DNA of 64,000 nucleotides from CAVYXZ01 sp963772595 (GTDB lineage Bacteria; Chloroflexota; Anaerolineae; Aggregatilineales; Phototrophicaceae): positions 1 through 64,000 of the forward strand of contig CAVYXZ010000009.1 of NCBI GenBank assembly GCA_963772595.1, given 5' to 3'. Position 1 is the stretch's first letter; every line of letters starts with the position of its first letter. Below are positions 1 through 8,122 of the stretch, piece after piece. The translations under genes and the position numbers were made by a program. The notes beneath the pieces are model-generated. The model did not search any database and was not told the origin of the DNA. It worked only from the letters and a program-made list of their open reading frames with translations.

Positions 1-17
1 ATAAACCCTGCGTCCAG

Positions 18-1070
18 CTAACCCTGCACGGCAAAGGGGTCGATCATGGTCACGCCGGTGTGTTTGAACTCGTCCATCTGCATCAGCGCATCGGGCGTTT
101 CGTCCAGCGTAATCGTGCGCGTGATGAGCTGTTCCGGGTGCAATGCGCCCAACTCAATCATCTGCATCATCGCCGGATAATCGTGGGCCTGCATCCCGTG
201 ACTGCCGTAGATTTCCAGTTCGTGCGCGATCACCTTCCCCATCGGAATCGGCGGATTGCTGTGTTCACCGGCCATCAAACCGATCTGGATGTGTTTGCCG
301 CGTTTGCGTAAATTGGCAATGGAGTTGTAACAGGTCTCCCGGTGACCCAGTGCGTCGAGCGAGACGTGCGCCCCGCCAGACGTCAGCTCACGCACGGCTT
401 CAACGACGTTCTCTGACCCGCGTGTATTCAGCGTCAGATCCGCGCCAAGCTCAGTCGCTTTCGCCAGGGCCGCCTCGTTGATGTCCAGCGCAATCACCTG
501 CGCGCCGATGGCTTTGGCGATCATAATAGCCGCCAGTCCAACTCCGCCACAACCGTGAACCGCCACCCACTGACCGCCGCTCACCTTGCCCTGGCGCACC
601 ACCCCGCGAAAGGAGGTGGCGAAGCGACAGCCCAGGCTCGCCGCCGTCGCCAGCGACATCAATTCGGGCACCGCAACCAGATTCTCATCGGCGAAAGAGA
701 GGGCCACATATTCCGCAAAGGAGCCCCAGTGGGTGAAGCCGGGCTGGGTCTGATGATCGCAGACCTGTTGATTGCCGCTGGCGCATTGCGGGCAGGTTCC
801 GCAGGCACAGACAAAGGGTGTCGTCACGCGATCCCCAAGTTTCCAGCGGGTCACATCTTTGCCCAGCGCCACAATCGTCCCGGCCAGTTCGTGACCGGGC
901 ACATGCGGCAGGGTAATATCCGAATCATGGCCCATCCAGCCATGCCAATCACTGCGACACAAACCCGTCGCGTCCACCTTCAGTACCACGCCATGCGGTT
1001 CGGGCGTGGGATCGTCCAGGGTTTGCACCGTCACATCGTCTTGAAAGGTTTCAAAATAGACCGCTCGCAT
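18..1070 (-). CDS. Zinc-dependent alcohol dehydrogenase (MDR family)
   Basis: A 350-residue medium-chain dehydrogenase/reductase. The GroES-like half carries the catalytic zinc ligands C38 (in GLCRSDWHG) and H60-E61 (PGHE), followed by a structural-zinc lobe with four cysteines (CACGTCPQC...C, about residues 88-104). The Rossmann half has the dinucleotide motif GCGGVG near residues 173-178. Length is normal for the family. It should oxidise an alcohol or reduce an aldehyde with NAD(P)+ in the cytoplasm. The substrate cannot be told, although the wider window is rich in sugar-acid enzymes. It reads towards the window edge, and a 106-base gap separates it from the toxin gene upstream, so it is probably not in that operon. 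Confidence 0.93.
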   Translation of the reverse strand: MRAVYFETFQDDVTVQTLDDPTPEPHGVVLKVDATGLCRSDWHGWMGHDSDITLPHVPGHELAGTIVALGKDVTRWKLGDRVTTPFVCACGTCPQCASGNQQVCDHQTQPGFTHWGSFAEYVALSFADENLVAVPELMSLATAASLGCRFATSFRGVVRQGKVSGGQWVAVHGCGGVGLAAIMIAKAIGAQVIALDINEAALAKATELGADLTLNTRGSENVVEAVRELTSGGAHVSLDALGHRETCYNSIANLRKRGKHIQIGLMAGEHSNPPIPMGKVIAHELEIYGSHGMQAHDYPAMMQMIELGALHPEQLITRTITLDETPDALMQMDEFKHTGVTMIDPFAVQG

Positions 1071-1176
1071 TGTCTCGTTTCCTTGAAGTCACTTTGAATG
1101 CTCAACCACACGCTCATTGTACCGGGTTATGGCCTGCCCGCCGACTGGTCGCGCCTGGCCCATTGAGTGGGAGTGA

Positions 1177-1563
1177 TTACCACACCACCGCAACATCATA
1201 TTGAGTAATCTTGCCGTCTTTGGTCACCAGAGGCAGATTTTCAATTCGAGCCTGAGCGACCAGGAGGCGATCAAAAGGATCACGGTGATGGGGTGGCAGG
1301 GTGCCAAGTTCGTAGATGTGATCCAGCCTTATATTCAGCAGCGTAACCCGATTCTGCTGCATTTGCGCGGCAATGATTTCATTAAGCGGCCTGGGCAAAG
1401 TCAGACGCCCCAATTGAGTCTTGATCTGAATTTCCCACACACTGGCAAGGCTCAGGAGGAGATCATTGGCGGGATCATGGCAAAGATCGTAAGCTGTCGG
1501 TGAAAGATTGTCATAGTTACCCGACCACCATAAGAAGGTATGGGTATCGAGCAAATAGTTCAT
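1177..1563 (-). CDS. PIN-domain ribonuclease toxin, VapC-like
   Basis: A 128-residue PIN-domain protein. The N-terminus MNYLLDTHTFLWW supplies the first metal-binding Asp (D6). Further acidic residues lie at the SVWEIQIK segment (E44) and in the late segment HHRDPFDRLLVAQA. This is the usual VapC arrangement for Mg-dependent RNA cleavage. The ATG overlaps the stop of the upstream 67-residue gene by four bases, the coupling expected of a toxin-antitoxin pair with the antitoxin first. The subtype and the target RNA cannot be read from sequence. Confidence 0.88.
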   Translation of the reverse strand: MNYLLDTHTFLWWSGNYDNLSPTAYDLCHDPANDLLLSLASVWEIQIKTQLGRLTLPRPLNEIIAAQMQQNRVTLLNIRLDHIYELGTLPPHHRDPFDRLLVAQARIENLPLVTKDGKITQYDVAVVW

Positions 1564-1763
1564 TCCTCGCCCAACCAGAACGAATCCGGCAGTTCGTCGT
1601 CAAAGTCGTCATGCAGGACAATTCCAGGAAACAGACCCGGTGTGCGCGGCTGTTTGGCGGTAGAGACGGGGGTTTGCTGTGCTTCAATGTAGGCGAGGAC
1701 TTGCTGGCGTTCTTCGGGGGTCAGGTCGTCGATGGCCTGAAAAACAGCTTCGAGGTCAGTCAT
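1560..1763 (-). CDS. Antitoxin partner of the VapC-like toxin (DUF2281-like)
   Basis: A 67-residue acidic protein. The N-terminal helix pair (LEAVFQAIDDLTPEERQQVL) resembles small antitoxins of the DUF2281/VapB type. The C-terminus is acidic and probably disordered (DDFDDELPDSFW), as in antitoxins that wrap around a PIN toxin. It overlaps the toxin start by four bases and precedes it in transcription. No clear ribbon-helix-helix or AbrB domain is visible, so DNA binding is inferred only from context. Confidence 0.75.
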   Translation of the reverse strand: MTDLEAVFQAIDDLTPEERQQVLAYIEAQQTPVSTAKQPRTPGLFPGIVLHDDFDDELPDSFWLGEE

Positions 1764-1777
1764 AGCGAAATGGCCGG

Positions 1778-2308
1778 TTATTTGCCCAGTTTGCTGACGG
1801 CGTAGCGCGCCTCGTGCAGCAGTTCGACCAGTTCGGCGCGATAGGGGACCAGTTCGCTGCGCAGCGAGGGGAGAATCAATTCGGCGTCGTCCACTTCCAG
1901 GACGATGGCGGGATGCCCGGCCTGGAGTTCGGCGGCCAGGGTCTTGATTTGCAGAGGCTTGTAATCGAGGTCGATCAGGTTCGCGGCAACTCGTCCGGCA
2001 ACTCCGCCCAGGATTCCGCCGGCGACCAAGCCGGTGCCCAGGGCGATGATCGGGCCGATGCCGGGCAGCGTCAGCGCGCCCAACTGGACCAGACCAAAAG
2101 CGGTCATGGCGGCCCCCAGAGTTCCCCCAGCGATAGAGCCTTCGTCCGGGCTGATGTCATCGTCGAGGATAACGACCTCACCGTCTTTCGCCTTGGCGAT
2201 AATGGCCGCGTGGCGGACGTTAATATACTCCAGTTCCATGATGCGATCCATCGCTTTGGTCAGGATCACACGGGATGGAAACACTGCAACAATAGCTTCT
2301 GTATCCAT
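1778..2308 (-). CDS. DUF1269-like / general stress protein with glycine-rich hydrophobic centre
   Basis: A 176-residue protein of the DUF1269 or GsP17M-like type. The first 35 residues (IVAVFPSRVILTKAMDRIMEL) form a ferredoxin-like alpha/beta start. A long Gly/Ala-rich hydrophobic hairpin follows (about residues 60-110, with GGTLGAAMTAFGLVQLG and GGILGGVAGRVAANLI), and a second alpha/beta segment ends the protein. The hydrophobic centre could dip into the membrane. Its role is not established for this family. It ends 14 bases before the antitoxin start, so all three genes could share a transcript. Confidence 0.7.
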   Translation of the reverse strand: MDTEAIVAVFPSRVILTKAMDRIMELEYINVRHAAIIAKAKDGEVVILDDDISPDEGSIAGGTLGAAMTAFGLVQLGALTLPGIGPIIALGTGLVAGGILGGVAGRVAANLIDLDYKPLQIKTLAAELQAGHPAIVLEVDDAELILPSLRSELVPYRAELVELLHEARYAVSKLGK

Positions 2309-2519
2309 TGAAGCTGCTCTCCCCGTAGCGTTCAGATGGTCTGGATTGTGTAACTGCCGCCAACTTGCAACGAGAATGAAGACTTGAATCTGCTGTAATT
2401 GTACGGAGCAACCAGAGGGGTGTCAAGCCAAGTCGCATTAAGGGTTGCGGAAAACTTGTCTTTCGATAGAGATGACTCTGAGCGCCTGACAACATTTAAT
2501 CATCTGCCCGCGCCCGAAT

Positions 2520-2553
2520 CAAAAAGAGCGACCCCTTGGGGCCGCCCTCTCGT
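2520..2553 (-). terminator. Rho-independent terminator after the pilin gene
   Basis: On the minus strand, an imperfect hairpin (AGAG..CG.CCCC, loop AA, GGGG.CG.CTCT) is followed directly by a run of five T. It lies just downstream of the Flp pilin stop and should end that short transcript. Confidence 0.7.
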
Positions 2554-2570
2554 TTGCTGTTCCGTTCGGC

Positions 2571-2717
2571 TTACAGGTTGCCGACCAGATTCGAGAAAAT
2601 GTTGCCGATGGCGGGGCCAAGCAGCGCCAGGATGACGATCACGACGACCGCGACCAGCACCAGGATCAGCGCGTACTCTACAAGACCTTGACCCTCTTCA
2701 CGTGGCATGTACAGCAT
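2571..2717 (-). CDS. Flp/Fap-type (type IVb) pilin
   Basis: A 48-residue protein, easy to miss because it is so short. It begins MLYMPREEGQGLVEYALILV: a short basic/acidic leader, then G-Q-G-L-V-E-Y-A-L-I, the Flp pilin processing site with the conserved Glu at +5 and Tyr at +6, and a hydrophobic helix through residues 16-33. A prepilin peptidase would cut after G9 or G11. A good ribosome-binding site (GAGGAG) lies upstream and a terminator downstream. No tad/cpa assembly genes are in the window, so the machinery must be encoded elsewhere. Confidence 0.85.
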   Translation of the reverse strand: MLYMPREEGQGLVEYALILVLVAVVVIVILALLGPAIGNIFSNLVGNL

Positions 2718-2860
2718 GATGATAACTCCTCGAAATGATGAACAGATGAATGATGTTTGAGCGAATTACTCACTCTAGCTTAAGATACCATGAGTTTTGA
2801 AGCCGAGTCAATAGATATAAAATAAAGATTTGTGAATTTTTCTATATTAGCCCCTAAGGT

Positions 2861-3274
2861 CTAATCAGCGCTCTCAGCGCGCGGAACAGCTTCCAGATGC
2901 AGACTGAGAGCGTGGACCGCCTCGGCCAGCGGCGACTGTGCGGGCAGGGCCGCTTCCAGGCGCGTGACGCGGAAATGATCGTCCAGGTTAGCCGCATAGA
3001 GCAGCGTGGTCCCATCCGACAGGCGCAGCAGACGCGGATAAGCTTCGCGCAGATGATGCTCCACCGTCTGAAGGATGGTCGCCATACTGATCTCGCGCCG
3101 GTCAATGCGCAAGCGGAAAGCCGCCGGGTCAATCTGCTGGCTCTGGGCTGCCCGGTTGATCTCCTCAAGCTGCCGCTGTGCCTCGTCTATCCAGGCTTCC
3201 AGGGGCGTTTGCAGGGTTTCACCGCGCAGGCTGAGCTTAAGCGCGGTCACAAAGGCGTGCAGATAGCGGCGCAT
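2861..3274 (-). CDS. Hypothetical protein coupled to the CAP-LysM gene
   Basis: I chose the start MRRYLHAFVTALKLSLRGE (137 residues) because its ATG overlaps the TGA of the upstream CAP-LysM gene as TGATG, a translational-coupling arrangement. A longer reading of 166 residues would run into that gene. The protein is mostly helical, with no signal peptide and no motif I recognise. The segment LHAFVTALKLSLRGETLQTPLEAWIDEA resembles a short amphipathic start. It probably works with the upstream exoprotein, but its function is unknown. Confidence 0.6.
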   Translation of the reverse strand: MRRYLHAFVTALKLSLRGETLQTPLEAWIDEAQRQLEEINRAAQSQQIDPAAFRLRIDRREISMATILQTVEHHLREAYPRLLRLSDGTTLLYAANLDDHFRVTRLEAALPAQSPLAEAVHALSLHLEAVPRAESAD

Positions 3275-4359
3275 CAGGACCTCCGGCGCGAGCGGCGCAG
3301 GTATTCCAGCCCGGCCAGCAGCAGCAATCCTACCTGAAGCACCAGTGCAGCGATCAGCCACTGCGACGGCCCACGTCCCGGCGCGGTGGTACTGGCGACA
3401 GTGACCGGCTGAGTCGCTGCGGCAGCGATCATGGCCTCCGGCGTCTGCGGGATCATCAGGTTTTCGGGTATGGTGGCAGCGGTGGCAGCCAGGACGACGG
3501 CCACCGGAGTTGGACTGCTAACGGTGGGCGTCGGTTCAAGGGTCGGCGTGGCGCTGGGATCCAGAATCAGGACCAGATCAGGAGTCGGGCTGGCATCGGA
3601 GGTCGGGCTGGCGGTCGGCACGGGACTGGCCTCACCGGGGGTCGGCGTGTAGGTGCCATCATGCGGCGGCACCAGGAAGATCGAGCCGACTTGCAGGTCG
3701 TAATGGTCGGTGATGCCGTTGATCTGCTCCATATAGGGGATGTCGGCCCAGGTGTAACCGTAGATCAGGGCAATATCGCCCAGGGTGTCGTCCGGCTGGA
3801 CTTCGTGCATGATGAAGCCGTGTTCATCCACGCCTAGCACATAGGAAGGCGGCGCGCTGACCGATCCACTGCTGCCGCCGCTGCTGTTGGGCGCAGGTGG
3901 CACATATTCCGGACCGCCGGGATTACCAAAATCCAGCACGAAGGCGGTGCCCCAACTGCTGGTCGCAATCCCGATGCCGACCTCTTTGTAGCGCGTGTTG
4001 GTCAGGCCCCGGTAGTGAATCGGCGAATTGATCCAGAAGGTCCAGGCGTCGTTAGCGGTGGCATTCGTCCCGCCGTAGATATTCTCGCTGACATCGGTGG
4101 AGACGTATCCGGCGTTGATGGCGCGGCTGCGCGGGCCGGAGCCGTCGCTCTCGGTGTGGCTGATGCTGCCCGTATCGACCATCCACTGAGCATGACGCTG
4201 GGCAGCAGCGCTTAACGCACCATTGAGCGTATAGCCCGGCAGGCCGAGCGAGGCCCGCAGGCCGTTGATTCGCCCCAGCATATCGCCCTGTGCCTGCACC
4301 GAAACAACCGGCAGCAGCACAAGCAGTAAGCAACAGATGCGCCGGATCATGGCGCGCAT
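3274..4359 (-). CDS. Secreted CAP/SCP-domain protein with LysM and C-terminal membrane anchor
   Basis: A 361-residue exported protein. A signal peptide (residues 1-24, ending VQAQ) is followed by a CAP/SCP domain (about 28-148), with QRHAQWM, the SHTESDGSGP segment and a SENIYGG motif. A LysM-like domain for peptidoglycan binding follows (about 185-233, HEVQPDDTLGDIALIYG). A long Pro/Thr/Ser linker (about 235-300) leads to one transmembrane helix near residues 334-354 and a basic tail (RRSRRRS) that should stay inside. It is likely held at the outer face of the cytoplasmic membrane, touching the cell wall. Bacterial CAP proteins have no single settled activity. It is coupled to the following 137-residue gene. 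Confidence 0.88.
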   Translation of the reverse strand: MRAMIRRICCLLLVLLPVVSVQAQGDMLGRINGLRASLGLPGYTLNGALSAAAQRHAQWMVDTGSISHTESDGSGPRSRAINAGYVSTDVSENIYGGTNATANDAWTFWINSPIHYRGLTNTRYKEVGIGIATSSWGTAFVLDFGNPGGPEYVPPAPNSSGGSSGSVSAPPSYVLGVDEHGFIMHEVQPDDTLGDIALIYGYTWADIPYMEQINGITDHYDLQVGSIFLVPPHDGTYTPTPGEASPVPTASPTSDASPTPDLVLILDPSATPTLEPTPTVSSPTPVAVVLAATAATIPENLMIPQTPEAMIAAAATQPVTVASTTAPGRGPSQWLIAALVLQVGLLLLAGLEYLRRSRRRS

Positions 4360-4406
4360 TGTATCACAGAAGGGCTACAACTGTATGCGACAATGCGCGT
4401 ATTGGT

Positions 4407-4442
4407 GTAGGGACGACCGGGCGATGCAAGCATCGCCCCTAC
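4407..4442. repeat. Intergenic GTAGGGGC-type hairpin repeat
   Basis: Begins GTAGGGACGACC and ends CGCCCCTAC. The core GGGCGATGC-AA-GCATCGCCC is a perfect 9-base stem. It belongs to a family found at least seven times in this window, always between genes. Confidence 0.8.
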
Positions 4443-4468
4443 GGCAACATAGGAACAGGTTGACCACA

Positions 4469-4987
4469 ATGATCGACTACATCAAATCGCAGTTCGGGCA
4501 TCCGCGCGGTCTTGTCGGCCAGGTAGTGGGCATGATCCTGGCCGCGGAAAACCGCGAGCGGATCGCCTGGGCGGTGACCGCGCAAGCCGGGGTAGATATT
4601 TCGAAGGTCATGGTGGCGCAGGCCTGCCAGCGCAACGCGGCGGCGATTGAACGCGGCAGAGTGCAGGTACTTCAGGGATCGGTCGAGGCGCTGCCCTGTG
4701 AAGACGGCTCTTTTGATGCGGCCTTCGCCATCAATTCTTATCACATCTGGCCTAATACGGACGCTGCCCTGGCCGAGATTTTGCGTGTACTCAAGCCCGG
4801 TGGCCGCTTCGTCATCATCGAGCAGCCGCCAGAGAAGATTCAATCGGACGTGGTCATGAAGGCGCGCGGAATGCAGATCGTCGGCAGGCTGGCCGAGGCG
4901 GGTTTCAAAGACCTGGAGCCGAACTACGCCAGGCTGAAACGCGGCTGGACGGCGGCGGTGCGGGGAACCAAGCCTGCCAGCAGCTAA
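4469..4987 (+). CDS. Class I SAM-dependent methyltransferase lacking motif I
   Basis: A 172-residue protein. I chose the ATG at 4469 (MIDYIKSQFGHPRGLVGQ) because the upstream extension crosses a repeat and looks non-coding. The N-terminus, the ENRERIAWAV segment, the VDISKVMVAQA segment (motif post-I), the INSYHIWPN and LKPGGRFVIIEQP strands are all typical of a methyltransferase-11 type enzyme. The roughly 30 residues that should lie between AWAV and GVDIS, holding the SAM-binding G-x-G-x-G loop, are missing in frame. Members of this family are usually about 200-210 residues. Without this loop the enzyme should not bind SAM, so it is either inactive or the DNA has an internal deletion or an assembly gap. 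Confidence 0.75.
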   Translation: MIDYIKSQFGHPRGLVGQVVGMILAAENRERIAWAVTAQAGVDISKVMVAQACQRNAAAIERGRVQVLQGSVEALPCEDGSFDAAFAINSYHIWPNTDAALAEILRVLKPGGRFVIIEQPPEKIQSDVVMKARGMQIVGRLAEAGFKDLEPNYARLKRGWTAAVRGTKPASS

Positions 4988-5187
4988 GCCCATAGAAAAC
5001 CAGTGCCTGGAGCGGTGAAATCAGCTAGACTCACTCCGGCAAACGCGCAGCCCCAATAGATCACAGCAGAGACCTTCGATACAATGACTGGTACTAAAGT
5101 AAGCACGCGAGATCGGATTTAAGCTTGTGTCCAGCCAGCGCCGACTTTAAGTTAGAAACAAAGACCGTTGGGGAAAGAGGGTTATTT

Positions 5188-6702
5188 ATGGCTACAATAG
5201 ATCGCCCCGAATTAAGCAACAAGGATGATTATCCGGTGCTGCGCGAGTTCATGGCGCAGCTGCGACGTGAAAACCCTTTCCACCGCTACAAGGTACATGG
5301 TCTGGGTATCGGGCGCAAAATCTCCGGCGGGCGGCCCACGAACCGGTTGGTGCTGCGCTTCTATGTCACCAGCAAAATCTCGCCGGACAAGCTGCCGCCT
5401 GAGCAGCGCATCCCTCGGCAGTTCACCTTCTATTCCCAGGCAGAGGGGCGCGAACGCCAGATTGTGACCGATGTCATCGAGTTGTCGCCGCCGCAGCTCT
5501 CCATGCCGGACCCGGAAGATCGCCTGCGTCCGGTTCCGGGCGGCAGCAGTATCTCATCCTTTAACGGGCATAATGGCACACTGGGGGCCTGGGTCTGGGA
5601 TAATACCGACAGCAGCATCGTGCTGCTGAGCAACCGGCATGTCCTGGGACACCATGTCGGCAGCGCGATCATCCAACCTGCTGCGAGCGATGGCGGGCAG
5701 TATTCGGAAGACCGGATCGGCCAGGTCAAGCGGGCAGCGCCGCTCTCCGGCATTGATGAGAATCACGAACCGGTCCCGGATGATTGTTTCTTCGTCGATG
5801 CAGCAGTCGGCGCTACCGACGATTCGGACTTCTTCGACCTCACTGTGATTGACGTGGGTCCGGCAATCTATCTAACCGCGGAGGCAGCGATTGACATGCT
5901 GGTCGAGAAGACCGGCCAGACGACAGATCACACGCTGGGCATTGTCGTGGACGTGGATTACAACACTATCATCCCGTTCCCGGATGAGGGCGATGTCGTC
6001 ATGTGCGACCAGATCCGCATCGAACCGCAGGACGACGCGCTGCTGTTCTCCAGTTTTGGCGATTCAGGCTCCGTAATTTTCGCGGAGCCGATGGACGACG
6101 GCCTGAAACCGGCGGTCGGGCTGCTCTTTGCCGGCAGCGGGCATACGCCGCCCGGCGATTGGGCTGCTGCTGGCAAGATCGGCAACGTATTTTCGATCCT
6201 CGATCTTGGCCCACTGTGCGAGGGCGGCTGTAGCGCCTTCATCGACGCGCTGTATGCTGACAGCGCGGATTTGGTTCCGCCGCACCGGTTCACCCTGCGC
6301 GAACGGCAGCAGGCGGCTCAGTTTCACAGCGGGATCACCCGTGATCTTCAGGCGCGGCTGCTCAACACGATGCGCGGACGCAGCCTGATTACTTTTATCA
6401 ACCGTCACCGCGCCGAACTCACGACGCTGATGGTCAAAGATGGCGATACGCGCCGCGCGCTCGCCGCTGCATTCCGGCCCCTGGTCGAGGGGGCGACAAC
6501 CACGACAGACGTTTTGCGGCACAAGCTGAGCGCCGAAGAACTGCGGCGCATCGACAAGCTGGCTGATGTATTGAGCGACAAGGGTAGTGGTCGCCTCAAG
6601 AAATCGCTCAAGCCGATGCGCGAACTGCTGGAGAAGGCCAAAGGTAAGTCGCTGGACGAGGTATTCGAACTCAAACCAGGGAAAAAGCATTCCAAGAAGT
6701 AA
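5188..6702 (+). CDS. Trypsin-fold serine protease, NAL1-like, with helical C-terminal region
   Basis: A 504-residue protein. I chose the ATG at 5188 because a GAAAGAGGG ribosome-binding site stands just upstream. It has no signal peptide and is therefore probably cytoplasmic. A chymotrypsin-like domain spans about residues 105-335. The triad candidates are H151 (SNRHVLG), D204 (FVDAAVG) and S293 (GDSGS), and the K-T-G-Q-T-T segment near 241 resembles NAL1-type proteases. An N-terminal domain (30-100) comes before it, and a charged, helical C-terminal region of about 130 residues after it. The targets are unknown. Cytoplasmic proteases of this shape in bacteria are sometimes part of conflict or signalling systems, but no partner gene is adjacent. 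Confidence 0.82.
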   Translation: MATIDRPELSNKDDYPVLREFMAQLRRENPFHRYKVHGLGIGRKISGGRPTNRLVLRFYVTSKISPDKLPPEQRIPRQFTFYSQAEGRERQIVTDVIELSPPQLSMPDPEDRLRPVPGGSSISSFNGHNGTLGAWVWDNTDSSIVLLSNRHVLGHHVGSAIIQPAASDGGQYSEDRIGQVKRAAPLSGIDENHEPVPDDCFFVDAAVGATDDSDFFDLTVIDVGPAIYLTAEAAIDMLVEKTGQTTDHTLGIVVDVDYNTIIPFPDEGDVVMCDQIRIEPQDDALLFSSFGDSGSVIFAEPMDDGLKPAVGLLFAGSGHTPPGDWAAAGKIGNVFSILDLGPLCEGGCSAFIDALYADSADLVPPHRFTLRERQQAAQFHSGITRDLQARLLNTMRGRSLITFINRHRAELTTLMVKDGDTRRALAAAFRPLVEGATTTTDVLRHKLSAEELRRIDKLADVLSDKGSGRLKKSLKPMRELLEKAKGKSLDEVFELKPGKKHSKK

Positions 6703-6723
6703 CTGGCGACTAAGAAGGTCTAC

Positions 6724-7938
6724 TTAGCGAAGCTGCTGGCTGAGCGCTTTGCCGAAGGCTTTGTCGCTGGAATAGCTGAGCTTGACCTCCGGCGTGCCGT
6801 GCCAGGCGGCGAAACGCTTGAATTCGCAGGCCAGGGCATCGCGCAGCGAGTCGTCGGGCCTTATATCCGGTTCCAGATGCAGCGCCTTGACCTCGAACAG
6901 GCCGTCTTTGCGATGGGCTTTGGCGTCGAAGCGGCCCACCATCTGGTCACCGTGCAGGATCGGCAGGCTGAAATAACCGTACTTGCGCTTGGGGGCCGGG
7001 GTATAACATTCGATGCGGTACTCGAAGTCAAACAGGGCTTCCAGCCGGGCGCGATCCCAGACAATCGGATCGAAAGGCGAAAGCAGATGTGTGCGCGTGG
7101 GCACGAGATCGTCATGCGCCGCGCGGCGGATCAATTTGCGGTTCTTCGGATGATAGACTAACGGCTCGTCCCAGCCTTCAACGGCCACCGTCTTGAGCGC
7201 CCCACGATCCAGCAGACGCTGGACCACGTCAATTGTTTCGCGGCGCTGAAAGCGGAAGTAATCGGCAGCCCAGACCGGCGTCGTGACGCCGAGCGCTTCG
7301 ACCGCTTTGGTCACCAGAGCATCCATCGTCTCTTCATGCGAAGGCGTCTGCGCATCGTCCCATTTGGGCAAAGCCCGTTCGCGCAGGGCGTAAATCCGCT
7401 GGAAGTTATGCCGCCCGATGATAATCACCTCGCCCAGGTTGTAGAGGTATTCCAGCGCACGCTTCTGCTCTTTACGATTCCACCAACTACCCTTCTGACC
7501 GTCGCGGCGTTCGAAATCCGAGGATCGCGCCTCGCCGTTCTCACGCAGGGCAGCCATGACCTCCTCGCGCACCTCCGGGTGTTCGGCCAGCCACTGGCGC
7601 GAGTGCTTCATCCATCCCTTCTGATTCTCCAGCGCCAGACGGCGGTAGTAACCGTAATGCTCAATCGGCAGGAAGCAGGCCTCGTGCGACCAGTATTCGA
7701 AGAGCTTGCGCGCCGCCAGTAGATCGGTCAGCCAGTCCAGTTCGAAATCACCGATGCGGCTCCACAGCACCAGATAAGGACTGCGATTGATGACGTGGAT
7801 GGTGTCGATTTGCAGCACGTGCATCTGGCGGATGGCCTTGAGCACGTCGGCCTTGCGCGTCGTATCGGGAATATCCAGCAGATTCTGCGCAGCGATCAGC
7901 ACCGTGCGCGCCTGCTGGTGGGTCAGTTTGAGAGCCAT
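6724..7938 (-). CDS. YcaQ-family (winged-helix) DNA glycosylase
   Basis: A 404-residue winged-helix DNA-binding protein of the YcaQ/AlkZ superfamily (HTH_42, formerly DUF1006). The family's catalytic Q-x-D motif is visible as Q43-I44-D45 in VLQIDTIHVI. The D form is the one reported for YcaQ/AlkX, as opposed to the Q-x-Q form of AlkZ. These enzymes unhook DNA interstrand crosslinks and remove bulky alkylated bases. Length matches the family. It stands alone and converges on the upstream protease gene with a 21-base gap. The function is a family inference. Confidence 0.88.
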   Translation of the reverse strand: MALKLTHQQARTVLIAAQNLLDIPDTTRKADVLKAIRQMHVLQIDTIHVINRSPYLVLWSRIGDFELDWLTDLLAARKLFEYWSHEACFLPIEHYGYYRRLALENQKGWMKHSRQWLAEHPEVREEVMAALRENGEARSSDFERRDGQKGSWWNRKEQKRALEYLYNLGEVIIIGRHNFQRIYALRERALPKWDDAQTPSHEETMDALVTKAVEALGVTTPVWAADYFRFQRRETIDVVQRLLDRGALKTVAVEGWDEPLVYHPKNRKLIRRAAHDDLVPTRTHLLSPFDPIVWDRARLEALFDFEYRIECYTPAPKRKYGYFSLPILHGDQMVGRFDAKAHRKDGLFEVKALHLEPDIRPDDSLRDALACEFKRFAAWHGTPEVKLSYSSDKAFGKALSQQLR

Positions 7939-8014
7939 ACACCGCTCCGGGTAATGCGAAATAGCACAGGTGTTCCAGGCTGATTTTAGCGCAAATCTTC
8001 GCGGGCGCCAACAA

Positions 8015-8122
8015 GCACCCCTCCCTAAATCCCTCCCCGAATTCGAGGAGGGACTTTCAAAAACCGGACTTCAGGGTTTCTCCCTTTCCCTGAATTCGGG
8101 GAAAGGGCTGGGGATAGGGGTT
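8015..8122. repeat. CCCTCCC-type intergenic repeats
   Basis: Two related imperfect inverted repeats. The first reads CCCCTCCCTAAATCCCTCCC and runs on to GAATTCGAGGAGGG. The second reads CTCCCTTTCCCTGAATTCGG and runs on to GGAAAGGGCTGGGGATAGGGG. Similar sequences recur near 35.2 and 41.8 kb. They sit just past the stop of the enolase-superfamily gene and may act as a transcript end. Confidence 0.7.

Noticed and set aside
2220..2495. Minus-strand ORF overlapping the DUF1269-like gene start
   Set aside because: It is out of frame with a well-supported gene and has arginine/serine-rich composition typical of a shadow frame.
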